NCBI GenBank assembly: GCA_032690845.1
Contig: CM064426.1
Location: forward strand, 75,814,403-75,878,402
DNA: 64,000 nucleotides
Direction: 5' to 3'
Source of the DNA: Eleusine coracana subsp. coracana
Taxonomy: Eukaryota > Streptophyta > Magnoliopsida > Poales > Poaceae
Position 1 is the first letter of the stretch; every line of letters starts with the position of its first letter. This document shows positions 54,653 through 64,000 of the stretch, piece after piece. The translations under genes and the position numbers were made by a program. Below the pieces are notes generated by a model. It searched no databases, was not told the origin of the DNA, and was given only the letters and a program-made list of their open reading frames with translations.

Positions 54653-55557
54653 CCCAGGAGAGGAGGAGGAAGTTGTCGCCGAGTCGAGTTGATTGTCAAT
54701 TCCAGGTTGGACTCGCGGAGCCTTCGATGGGTGGTTGCTCTCCTCCGCCGGTCGAAAGACGCGTGGGAATTCGGACGCTTTGCTTCGCCGCGTTGCTTTG
54801 GAACCTACTACAGTAGCAGATTCCGCTTTGACCTTTCTAGTGCTGGCGGACGCCGGGTCCAACAGGGATTTCTTTTTTTTCTTTTACCCTATAAGCCTTC
54901 ATTTTTTGGACGGAGTCCGACAAGGATTCCTTTGCAAAACAAGAGATCCCCGCCGACCCAAGTTAACTCGGCCACTCTGATCCTTCTTCGGTCCAGGTGA
55001 CATCTGCGGCCCGTTTAGGATCATCCCACCACGCTGTCACCTTCGATTCATGTCAATCGTGATGCCAATTGAATCGTTGAGTAATTAAACACTTTGGAGC
55101 CTCCTCGTTGGCTCGCTGTCGCTGCTCATCAGTTCATGTTACAGCGAGTAATAAACTCCTGGACCGTGAGGAGGAAGATGCAACCAGTTTCAATCAACAG
55201 CATCAGCTCTGCAGTACTGAAATAATCTTTTCAGGACACCTATATTCGTCGATCATATCACGCTCATCTTAAATTTCTCAACACAACTCTGTTCCAGCAG
55301 TGCATGGACAACAAAGCTAAACTACTACCACGATCGATCAGGAAAGAGTCGAACCGCACAGAACCACAAGCTTCCGCTACAACTGCAGCTGGTGTTCCGT
55401 CCAGTACGAGCTACCACGGGGAAGGAAGGGAGGGCCAATTCGAACAGGAGGCAAAGGCCAACACTGACAACATCACATTCACATAGACACAAGGACGAGG
55501 GAGGAGTCTTTGCAAGAGCGGTGATCGATCTGCCTTGGCGGGGGAGGCTGGACACGG
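54653..55557. other. Intergenic, plus 3' flank of the coiled-coil gene
   Basis: Contains open frames on both strands with no domain. The part near 55300-55557 is probably 3' UTR of the minus-strand gene that ends at 55558. Confidence 0.45.
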
Positions 55558-56989
55558 TCACATGCCGCCGCGGGCGGCGCCGCTGAGTATGTCGAGTGCG
55601 GCGAGGGCGGCCTTCTGGACCCTATCCCTGTCGTCCTCCAGTGCACGGCCCTTCTCAGCCACGGCCTCCCTGGCGCGCTCCATCTCCGCCTCGATCTCGC
55701 CGTCGCACCGATCGATCTCGCTGCCACAACAAGGTCAGAACAGCGTCATGGACACACACAAGCCGAGCGATGAAACCGACCGAAATTCAGAATGGGGGTT
55801 CGTGAGTACCTACCTGGTCATCTTGAGCATGTTCTGGAGAGCGCCCTGCACCTGCTGCGACACGTCTGCAAAAAGGGGAGAGAGTGCGAGGCCGAGTTAG
55901 CATTTAGCACAGTTGGCTGAAATTCTAGTGTTGGTTTGCAAGCAAGCGCATGAGCCGAGACCAAGCATGAAGCATTGATGATGTCCAGATAAAACTAACT
56001 GCAAAATTTGAGATACCAGTTCAAACAATGTAGACTAAATGAGAGAACTAACCCAGGTAAACATTCAAATCTTAACAGGTGAAACGAACGAAGTCCATAT
56101 GGTCAAGGACCAAATTACTACAATTCTAGGCAGTCTATAGTCTTTTGTGAAATCAAATAGGGGCTTGACTCCCCGTATCCCAAATTTCCCAAATTCATCT
56201 ATTCCGTACAAACAGCAACGCGAACTTGAAACGAAAATCAATAAATCCTAATAAATCACGTCAACTTGAGCACCAACAAACTGAACAAACAATTCAGGTG
56301 CCTCTATTTCTCCTTGCGCGCACTGTAATGATTCAGGTGAGCCCGAGCATGCACGTGTGAATCGTCTATAATGTGGGTGTCTGGAATCTAAGAAAATGAT
56401 CTACGCAACAGAAGCGACCTCCACAGGACATTTCTGCGAAATTCTCGACACCAGATCTTCAAATGTTACCGAATCAAAATAAGACAAATGACCCGAGCAA
56501 CACATCGCATCGTTATGGGGAATGAAACCAACTCCAGGCGAATAGCATGGGTGAGGACCATATCGCTCCAAATTCGACGCATATCAGATAAAAAAAAAAA
56601 GCGCAACCCGAGCAGGCCCCGGCGCACCACACCCTACTGGCTGCAGCATGTATTCATCAAAGGGAGGCACTAATCTGGAAATTTCCGCACGCCGCCGCGC
56701 AAGCACTGACCCAGGACAAATAATCGCGTCGAATCGAGCAGCAAACGAACCCAGCATCCGCGAACACGAAGCGGACGAGGAATGGCGATCGCACCGATCG
56801 GAGCTCAGCACCCGCCCCCATACGAGGAATTGCGATCGCAAGGGGGCTAGGGTTTAGGGGACATGGAGTCGTACCATAGAGGAGTGCAGAGAGCTTGGAG
56901 TCGCCGCCGTCGTCCGCCGTCGCGTCGGTGAAGGCCTCATCCCCTGCTGACGCCGCCGCCGCGCGCGATCCCGACGGCGAGTGGGCCAT
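55558..56989 (-). CDS. Small conserved-looking coiled-coil protein, three exons
   Basis: Exons 56989-56875, 55865-55814 and 55720-55558 join in frame on the minus strand to give 109 residues. The N-terminus (MAHSPSGSRAAAASAGDEAF..) is low-complexity. From about residue 38 the protein is a continuous helix with heptad character: DVSQQVQGALQNMLKMTSEI, then DRCDGEIEAEMERAREAV, then EKGRALEDDRDRVQKAALAALDIL. The C-terminus is AARGGM. The intron phases fit exactly and each junction has GT-AG ends, so the model is well supported although I cannot name the family. A TATA-like TAAATATC lies at about 57058-57066. The short coiled-coil layout is like subunits of vesicle or cytoskeleton complexes, but that is only a resemblance. 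Confidence 0.78.
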
Positions 56990-57066
56990 GCCTCCGTCTC
57001 CCGCGCGCTGTGTGTGTGAGAGAGTTGTGACTTGTGAGATGCAAGCCTGGCACCGTTGATATTTAT

Positions 57067-60000
57067 CAGGATGGCTGGAGGCCCACGTAAGTGGCGGGCT
57101 TCACCTTTTCAGCACAGTCCAGTGTAACTCCAGTCGTGGGCCTTTCCTCAGTGAGAGTGCTTTTCGTCCAAAGCTTATAGGCTCATTATTTCAGCCCATT
57201 ATAAACTGATTCCTCCAGATGAGCCTGCAATCGTTTTGCTGCATTTTCTACTGAAAGTACTTTGTTCTAGGTGAAGATCCTGACAATGTGTTTCGTAGCT
57301 GAATTTCCATGGATGAGAATATGTTCCTTTGAATTTAACAACTAATTTTCTTCAAGGATTCTTTGGGCCCCCAACAAATGCTAAGGAAGTTAATTTTATC
57401 AGTCATATACTGGAATATTGACTAATACATTTTTTACTAAAAAACAATGAAACAAGATAAACTTGTCAAAAAAAAAATGAAACAAGATAAAGAGTAGGCT
57501 TTGGGCCCGCAACATGTCGGATGATCCCTGACCCCAGCCACTGGTCCTCTTCAAGCCTGAAACAAAGATGGGTCCATACATATCCCCATCCGACGATCAC
57601 TGAATCCAAACACAAACAAAATAAAAAAGGGCTTTGAACCACCCACGTCGCCTTATTAGGCAACCTCCCAACAGAACCTGATCAGATGGACCATCTTTCA
57701 TTGCATGGCCCAGCCTCAACCAAAGGTGCTCCTCCCCTCTTGTTCTTCTTTAGCATTGTTCTGTTACATGTGAAATCTTATTCGCTGATATGAGTACACG
57801 GCTACGTGCTGCATGAGTCCAACAAAATGAATTCTAACAAACGTAGTAGAAAATTGAGAAAAAATTTTAGTGGTCATCAATATTTTTTGCACTTCCTTAT
57901 TTACCATCAAAAAATTTCAACTCCCTAGTGACTATCGAGTTAAATATTTTTACCTTATTGATCATCATAGTGTTAAATTTGAAAAAGAAAAGTCTTTTTT
58001 TACCCTTTGTAGCATCTTTATGACCAACGGTCTTTATTAATCATGAAATCAGAAAACAATACACCAGTTAAAGACCTTGTGTTCTGTAAACGGTGGAAGT
58101 CTCTGCAAAATACACGTGCTCTGCTCTGCAATGGAGTCTCATCAAAATACACGTGCACCCTTTGTTCTTCTTCTCCTCTCCTCAAATACGAGTACGTCTG
58201 TACTACCTGCAATACTTTCTCTCTCTCTCTCTCTCTTTCAAATACGTTTGTACGAGCACTAAATATTGCAGCGGGACGAACGGGTCAAGATGCAACAATT
58301 TGGGCTGAGTGAACCGAGCAAGTAGTCCACCCGGCAGAGAAAAGCACTACAGCGAATCAGTGATATGATACGACAACTACAGATATAATGGTGATTTGTT
58401 TCATTTCATCAGCGCTGTGGGAGAACCTTGTGTTAAAAACTCGGTGGTTGCAACCTAGTAGTCACGGCGGCTTCCGCAGCACACCACACTAAAAAACTCA
58501 TGTACGTTTATTGTCAAAATAGTTAATTAAGATATGAACATTGACATGATGTCACATAATTACACAGTACAAGTATTTGTGAACATAGTACAAGTATTTT
58601 GAACCGTAGTACAGTACCACAAAGTTACTGAACAAGTCATGCTTTCTACAATGACTCTGGTATTGGTATTTGTCTTTTATACCAGAGAGATCCTTTTCCA
58701 TGGTCAATCCAAATTCAAACTTTAACAAGTTAACCTGAATTATTTTTAGTATCTGGAGGATTGTTGATAGGTTGAGAATCAAAATTGTGATTTCTTCACT
58801 GATAACTTGTGTTTGGTTTCTTAGTCTCAAATCATGAAGAAATCTGTCTAAATGGACGCATAAGACAGATCACAAGAGAAGTGAAAAAAAAGAAAAATAT
58901 TGAAATGCACTTCCATCATAGAAAAAAAAATCACTTAGCTAACATTTTTGCTAGAAATACTATGACAAGCAAAAATCAGGATTTACTATTCTGATGCTCC
59001 AATCTTATTATCAGATTGGTTGTCCTTTTAATGTGGTAACATGTACTTATGTGGCTAGCTTGGGCTAAACTTTGTAAATTTTTTTTTGTATATAAACGAA
59101 GAGCCCTTTAATAGACGTGTTTTCTTTTTTTTTAAAAAAATCATGCTTTCCCCATTGCCCGTATCTCAGGTGCTCAAACGCGGTAAACAAATTAGGAGGA
59201 AGGAAGAGGGTGGTAAACCGTAAAAGGCACAGGAAAGGAATCCCGCCCCACCACCTCCGGTGGACCCGCTGCAGGCTCATCACACTTTTGTCAATAGTCG
59301 GGCCATTACTGTCCCCATAAAGGCGCGTGGCAGTACTACTGGATAACGTTAGACCCACCCTGACATCAGGGCCCCGCCACACGAGGAAGCCGTAACCCCG
59401 TATCCCCATTGCTCGCCGTTGTTGGATCATAGTCATACCCCTGCATTTTTCGCGGCCCTGCCGCCGTGACCGTCGATCGAGAAACGCACGAGGCCATGTT
59501 TCTCTGCTGCCTTTGATTTGCTTATCCTTGCAGCGTGTTCCTGGACGTGACATGAAATAAATCAGCCCAGTTCAAATCAGAAATAAAAACCATTGTCGAC
59601 GGACATAAGAAAGGGACAAAATGGCTTTTAAAACAAAAAAAAAGAAAAGAAAGAAAGAGACAAAATGCGCTTGTATGTATCCGGAATAGACGGGAACTTT
59701 TGCCAACCTTGATTTGTTGTTGTTATTATTGTTGTTGTTACGGTCGCTCTGCTGTTGTTTCTCTGAAACAGAGTGTTGCGTTGCTATCACGATCACAGTG
59801 GGTTGCTATCACGATCACAGAGTGTCACGTTGTTTTATACACGAGCAAAAAAGAGCACATTCATAGTGGCCGGCTACTGCCTAGCGTGGCGACCGACCGA
59901 TTGAAGAATGCCTACGCTACGCTTCTACTGACAGCCATGAATGGGCGGCGCGGGAGTAGTGTTTCAGAAGCAAGCCCAGGCGGTCTGCAGAAGAGGCAGG

Positions 60001-60230
60001 CCGCCCACCACCCGTCACCTCACTGCACTCTCTCTCTGATTTTGGTGCGCGCTGCACGCCAAGGCGAGGCCTGCGACACGAGCCGCTCTATAGTGCCATC
60101 CATCCCGTCCCATCTCCCTCATCGAGTGGCAGTGACTGCAGTGCCGCAGCGGGATTTTACTGCGCCTGTGAGCTCACAGGCTCCATATCCCCTCTCTCCT
60201 CCTCGCACAGTCGCACCATTGTTTTACATT
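57067..60230. other. Intergenic region, no gene supported
   Basis: Includes the foldback-family arm (57855-58060), a (CT)n run (58218-58240) and AT-rich DNA to 59100. It also holds a 19-bp tandem unit GTTGCTATCACGATCACAG at 59784-59821. Open frames such as 59065-59553 (-) and 59700-60263 (+) have no domain. Confidence 0.45.
57855..58060. mobile_element. Single arm of the foldback family
   Basis: Matches the left arm of the element at 46258 along about 200 bp (ATTTCAACTCCCTAGTGACTAT.., ATCATCATAGTGTTAAA.., GAAAAGAAAAGTCTTTTTTT.., CTTTATTAATCATGAAATCAG). The opposite arm is missing. Confidence 0.65.
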
Positions 60231-60237
60231 GTGGAAG

Positions 60238-60259
60238 GAGAGAGAGAGAGAGAGAGAGC
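60238..60259 (+). repeat. (GA)n microsatellite in the FLZ gene 5' region
   Basis: Eleven GA dinucleotides. GA-rich 5' leaders are common in plant genes and can bind BBR/BPC GAGA factors. Confidence 0.9.
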
Positions 60260-60623
60260 GTGAGGAGGAAGGGAACAAGAGCGGCGGCTTCTTCAGGTGC
60301 GATGGGACACACTGGCGTTTCGACCGTCCTCTCGCCCGTTGCAATTTGAGGAGAGATTCCTTCTCACCCGGCCTTATCCCCGCCGTCGCCGTTGGGCCTC
60401 GCCCCGCCGCTTTGTCCTCTTGCGCTCGGGTGGCGTGGGAGCTTCCGCTGCCTGTTTGGTTCGTGCGGGGGGTTCAGTTTGGCCCTTTCTCCGTTTCTCA
60501 GGGGGAGGGCGATTTTTCTCGCCTTTGCTTTCTCTTGCGCTGATCTCACTCGCATTCCTGCTGGACTCGCACTCATGTCCAGGTAAGGGGCCGAGGACTT
60601 GAGCAGCATCGGTGAAGTGAAGG

Positions 60624-62148
60624 ATGTTGCTGCGGCGGCGCGTGGTGGCGGACGACGGCGCCGCGGTGGGGAGGCCGCGGTTCTTCCCCGTGCCGAGGCT
60701 GCTGGTGCGCCTTGCGCCGCCGGACTGCGAGTCGCCGGCGGCGGTGCGCAGCCCGAATTCGCCTCTCGACCTCTGGGCCTTCCCCTCGCTGCTCCGGTCG
60801 CCGCGGTCCCCACGGAGCTGGGACTCGCACCGCCCTGGGCTCGGCGGCATCGTCGACGACGACGACGACACCCACGCCCTCGCCACCAACCGCCTCCTCG
60901 GGCCCCACCAGATGCGGCCGTCGCCGTTCAAGCCGCTGCACCACCTCGCCACCGCCAAGCAGTCCTGCGCCTCCAAGCCCAAGGACTGCGCCCGCCCGCC
61001 TCCCGAGCTCGGGAAGGCGGGGCCCACCGCCGCCGCCGTGCCGGTGCCGTGCAGCAAATCCTACGGGGATTTGAAGTCTGGTCCAGAGCCCACCGTTCCC
61101 GGTGGCGCGAGCAGCCTTTCCGCCAATCTCGGCAGGTTCCCGGCGCCCGCCGGGTCGTCGCTGCCGGGGGGCAGGTACGTCGGCTCGGTGTCGGCGACGG
61201 AGGTGGAGCAGTCGGAGGACTACACCTGCATCATCGCGCACGGGCCCAACCCCAAGACCACCCGCATCTTCGGGGACTGCATCCTGGAGCCCGTCACGGT
61301 GCTTGTCCCCCATGGGGAGAGCGTGGAAACCATGGAGGTGAAGGAAGGGGCGGAGTCCTACTGGCTGGTGAAGTGCTCCGGCGAGGAGGAGCTGGATGGC
61401 AGCGACAGTTGCGTTTATCGGTATGTCGTTGATTCGATCGTCTCAAATGTTTTGTGTTATACTGAAAACTGTGGAGAACTGATGATTGGGATTTACTTGT
61501 GGATCTGTTAATCAATGCTGCGAGTTTTGTTCTTTGGGGAATCTGCAAATTTCGATATGTTACCTTATGGATGTGTTCATTGGTATGAACATTCTTGAAT
61601 ACATAGTCTGATTGAACAATCTGATGATCTGTTATTAGTCTCGGATTGAATTTCTTCAGTTTAGGAAGTTCAGTATAAAACGGCTAGACAAGTACCATTA
61701 TCATAACTCGATTTGATCATCTCAGAAGTTGCATGTTATAGTAATAACCGTGAACAACTGATGGTTTATCTTCTGGATGTGTTCATTGATTTCAACATTC
61801 ATGAATAAATAGACTGATTGAACATTCTGATGATCTATTAAGTGTTGGATTGAAAGAAAGCTCAGTATGAAATGACTGGATGACTAGCATTGTGATAAGT
61901 TCATGTTTCATAGTTATTGCAAAAGCCAGGAAACACTGAACAATTTGCTGAATTTCCTTTGCAGAGCTGACGATGCATTCTGCAGCGTGGACTGCAGTGA
62001 TCAAGAGATCCTTGTTGAAGAGGAAGAGCAGAACGACACTGTGATGTCCTCCTTCAGCTCATTTGGTTCATCGTCATCGCTGAACGATGACATATTCATG
62101 GCTGGAATGGTTGTGCTGACTGGACCTGTTGACACCCAGTTCCCCTGA
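60624..62148 (+). CDS. Atypical FCS-like zinc finger (FLZ/DUF581) protein
   Basis: Two exons (60624-61420, 61965-62148) encode 326 residues. The N-terminal motif RSPNSPLDLWAFPSLLRSPR at 42-61 with SWD and GLGGIVD, and the EDYTCIIAHGPNPKTTRIFG block at 198-217, are the conserved regions of plant FLZ proteins. The FLZ finger region spans about 244-280: the first zinc cysteine is present (Cys251), the second position of the CX2C is Glu254, and the FCSVDC pair (Cys272, Cys276) is present. The intron lies inside the finger at the usual YR|GD(A) position. FLZ proteins are adaptors of the SnRK1 energy-sensing kinase and bind it through the finger. One missing cysteine suggests weakened or altered zinc binding. 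The first ATG of the frame is used. A donor-like CAG|GTAAGG at 60582 hints at an alternative leader. Confidence 0.88.
61421..61964 (+). repeat. FLZ intron with an internal duplication
   Basis: Two imperfect copies: GATTCGATCGTCTCAAATG.. with GATGTGTTCATTGGTATGAAC.. and TCTGATTGAACAATCTGATG (61432-61650), and GATTTGATCATCTCAGAAG.. with GATGTGTTCATTGATTTCAAC.. and GACTGATTGAACATTCTGATG (61710-61850). The first copy begins immediately after the splice donor. Confidence 0.75.
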
Positions 62149-62869
62149 TTCCTGAGCAGTGATGTGGTAGATGATCAATAATTTCAACAATTGCAGTTTT
62201 CACCAGCACCACTGTCATCAGTTTGCTGGTTTTGTAAGTTATGTTTCAGCAGTTGAGAAATTAGGTGGCATTGGTCATTTGAGGATCGGAAGCTCCATTA
62301 ACCTCATAAATTTGCTGAGTTCTGAGCTTCTCGGCTTTTAGGTCGGAGAGCTTGCTTGCCTCTAGCACTGTAATTTTGGTCCTAAGGCTATTTGGCAGTG
62401 CAAGTTCCTTCTGTCTTTTTTTTTCTCTCTCTCTTCTTCGGATTCCTCCTAAGCAGCAATGACAATGTTTGCATCCTGTAATTTGTAACTTTATTATGAG
62501 ATAATGGCATTGAGCTGCTTTTTAATTGCGCTGTTGCTTCTGAGCAGAACGATTTACTAAAGAATCATCATGATTCTTCCTTCGTTGTTACTTTGCTTGA
62601 TATCTGTTCAAATGTCGCAAAAACTGGTGGCAAGGTGATGGTTTGTATCCAGGAAACACTATACACTAGTTGCGAGTTGCAACGTTTCAATGGGGATTAT
62701 GCTTGAAAACCTGTCGTGAAGTTTCATTTTGCTCTTTCTGACACTTGTTAAGCTTGTCTGATAAAATTGTTAATAAGGTGCATGTTTTAATGAATCCAAA
62801 TTTGTAAGGTACAACACGAAGTCAGTTTCCCGTTTCCGCGGTACTCGAAAAAAAATATAAAATTCGTGT
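62149..62869. other. 3' flank of FLZ, no gene seen
   Basis: AT-rich; probably the FLZ 3' UTR for the first 200-400 bp. No open frame with coding character. Confidence 0.5.
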
Positions 62870-63000
62870 TCTAAATGGGCCTGCGTAATGAAGGCTAGGG
62901 CCCAAAATGGTTCTATTTCTGGACCATTCATCATGGGCGAGGCCGAGAAAGATACCGTCCCAAAAACACGATATCATCATGGCGAGGGCCCATGGAAATA
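62870..63000 (+). promoter_or_regulatory. Site II (TGGGCC) cluster upstream of the 63.17-kb gene
   Basis: TGGGCC at 62876-62881 and GGCCCA at 62899-62904 and 62987-62992 are site II elements, bound by TCP factors and common in promoters of organelle and housekeeping genes. No TATA box is seen, which fits such promoters. Confidence 0.55.
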
Positions 63001-63170
63001 ACACTGGAGACTGGACAGCCGTCTCCTCTGCGTCGCCGCTCCCCAACGCAGCGCCATTTCCGCTGCCCCGAATGCTCACGTGACTGCCACACTCGAGTCT
63101 CCAGCGAGCACAGCAGCGGCGGCGGCGAGCGGGGAGGCGTCTAGGGTTCTAGGGCATCGGCGACGCCGGA

Positions 63171-63448
63171 ATGGGCTACCACCACCTCCTCCTCCTCTCG
63201 CCGCCGGCGCCGCCACCCTCCGTCCTCCCCTCTCGCTTCCCCCGCGGCGGCGGCTCGGGGCGGCTCCCCACTGCTGTCTCTGCCTCGGCCAACACGGCCC
63301 GCTCCCCGGCGGTGGCGGCGGATATCGCCATGGGGAGGAGGGCCGTGCTCCTGGTTGGCGTCTCGGTGCTCCCGCTCCTCCGACTCCGCGACGCCGCAGC
63401 ACAAGCGACGGCTAGGGCGCAGCCGTCGACTGTGGATCTCGTTACTGG
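63171..63448 (+). CDS. First exon of a probable chloroplast (thylakoid lumen) protein, truncated at window end
   Basis: The exon starts at ATG 63171 and ends at a consensus donor GTGAGTAAAC after 92 codons plus 2 nt; the rest lies beyond 64000 or in exons I cannot place. The N-terminus is Ser/Ala/Arg/Pro-rich without acidic residues, as in a plastid transit peptide (PSRFPRGGGSGRLPTAVSAS). A second targeting segment follows: GRR then the hydrophobic run AVLLVGVSVLPLL and an alanine-rich cleavage-like site DAAAQA. This twin-arginine plus hydrophobic pattern suggests a bipartite lumen signal. The mature protein is not visible, so identity (for example PsbP-like or an immunophilin) is not claimed. 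Confidence 0.6.
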
Positions 63449-64000
63449 TGAGTAAACGCTTCGAAATCCAAAGGAAATGCTGATAGTCACGTTAGTCTAG
63501 CAGTGCCTTTTTACATTTCCTTTCAAGGAAAGTTGTTAGGTGACCCCATTTTGCTATTTTAGTTTATATCTTGTATACTCGTATGGTATAATCTTTGGAC
63601 TTCAGTTCTAATCACTACTTTATTTGAGTACAGTTAGCATGTATCTTTTTGGTATGCTTAGAGAAATACAGAAAGCTGAATGTTGATAGATTCTCTTCAC
63701 TCGATCTGAACCATCAAATAACTATAAAAAATAAATTATCTGAAATAACTTCTATGTCCAATCTTCATAATCACGTTAGACCTACATGCTACATCAGTTG
63801 CTGCTTCAAATTTCTGTCAAGTTCATTAAGCTTCAGGATGGGGAGAGAAATTACTCAAACTGCTTCAGGATGGAGAGTGCACATGCACCTCTCTTGTATG
63901 TGCGCACCCACATGTCCTGCTCATAATCTCTCATAAATAGAGTTTATGTTTTGCTACCCTGGTTTTCTTTTACCTGACGTTTTTTTACTTCTCATGGTCT
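63449..64000 (+). other. First intron of the gene starting at 63171
   Basis: AT-rich sequence after the donor at 63449. No acceptor with a continuing frame could be fixed inside the window. An open frame at 63649-63936 is probably intronic. Confidence 0.5.

Noticed and set aside
54332..54862. 176-codon minus-strand frame covering the microprotein gene
   Set aside because: Its ATG is upstream of the TATA box, and the peptide has no domain; the 36-codon frame is the first ATG after the predicted start.
60573..61432. Long open frames on both strands over the FLZ first exon (246 and 277 codons)
   Set aside because: They come from stop-poor GC-rich coding DNA; only the frame at 60624 has the FLZ motifs and a supported splice junction.

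Overview
The window is nuclear DNA of a grass (Poaceae). The evidence is: spliceosomal introns with GT-AG ends, very GC-rich 5' coding ends (cytochrome P450, FLZ protein, DUF6490-like genes), a plant-type tRNA-Gly, and a typical grass set of transposons (Stowaway, Tourist and other PIF/Harbinger MITEs, CACTA elements, a tRNA-derived SINE, and a Sirevirus-type Copia retrotransposon). The species cannot be fixed from sequence alone.

Layout. 0-0.8 kb: a potato-inhibitor-I serine protease inhibitor with a 5'UTR intron. 0.8-7.4 kb: repeats and MITEs, including a decayed CACTA-like element. 7.4-18 kb: a same-strand array of three paralogous small membrane proteins (DUF6490-like) separated by MITEs and AT-rich DNA. 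18-21.6 kb: repeats. 21.6-24.1 kb: a four-coding-exon gene for a 60S ribosomal protein L18a-like membrane protein, facing an intronless CYP86-clan (CYP96-like) P450 on the other strand (24.8-26.3 kb). 26.9 kb: tRNA-Gly(GCC). 28-29.5 kb: a truncated CACTA element followed by a SINE with a target-site duplication.

29.7-45.7 kb is one nested structure. A PIF/Harbinger DNA transposon (TTA target duplication, about 3.7 kb without its insert) carries both a DDE transposase gene and a Myb/SANT-like gene. It is split by a young 12.26-kb Sirevirus-type Copia element with 1.54-kb LTRs about 99% identical by eye, a CCTTT target duplication, a PBS, gag, pol, an env-like third ORF and seven polypurine-tract-like motifs. 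The LTRs hold a regular array of the palindrome CGGTCWGACCG: five pairs per LTR, the two members of each pair exactly 21 bp apart and successive pairs mostly 93 bp apart. Three more pairs lie in the internal region. I consider this the most interesting signal in the window.

47-52 kb: a cytosolic Hsp110/HSP70-14-15-type chaperone with nine coding exons and two heat-shock-element cores upstream. 54.4 kb: a 36-codon microprotein resembling the C-terminus of arabinogalactan peptides. 55.5-57 kb: a three-exon coiled-coil protein. 60.2-62.1 kb: an atypical FCS-like zinc finger (FLZ) gene. 63.17 kb to the end: the first exon of a probable chloroplast or thylakoid-lumen protein that runs out of the window. 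The host genes show no shared pathway and look like an ordinary gene neighbourhood interrupted by transposons. Coordinates of spliced genes come from reading-frame continuity across GT-AG junctions. Family names come from motif recognition, not from searches.
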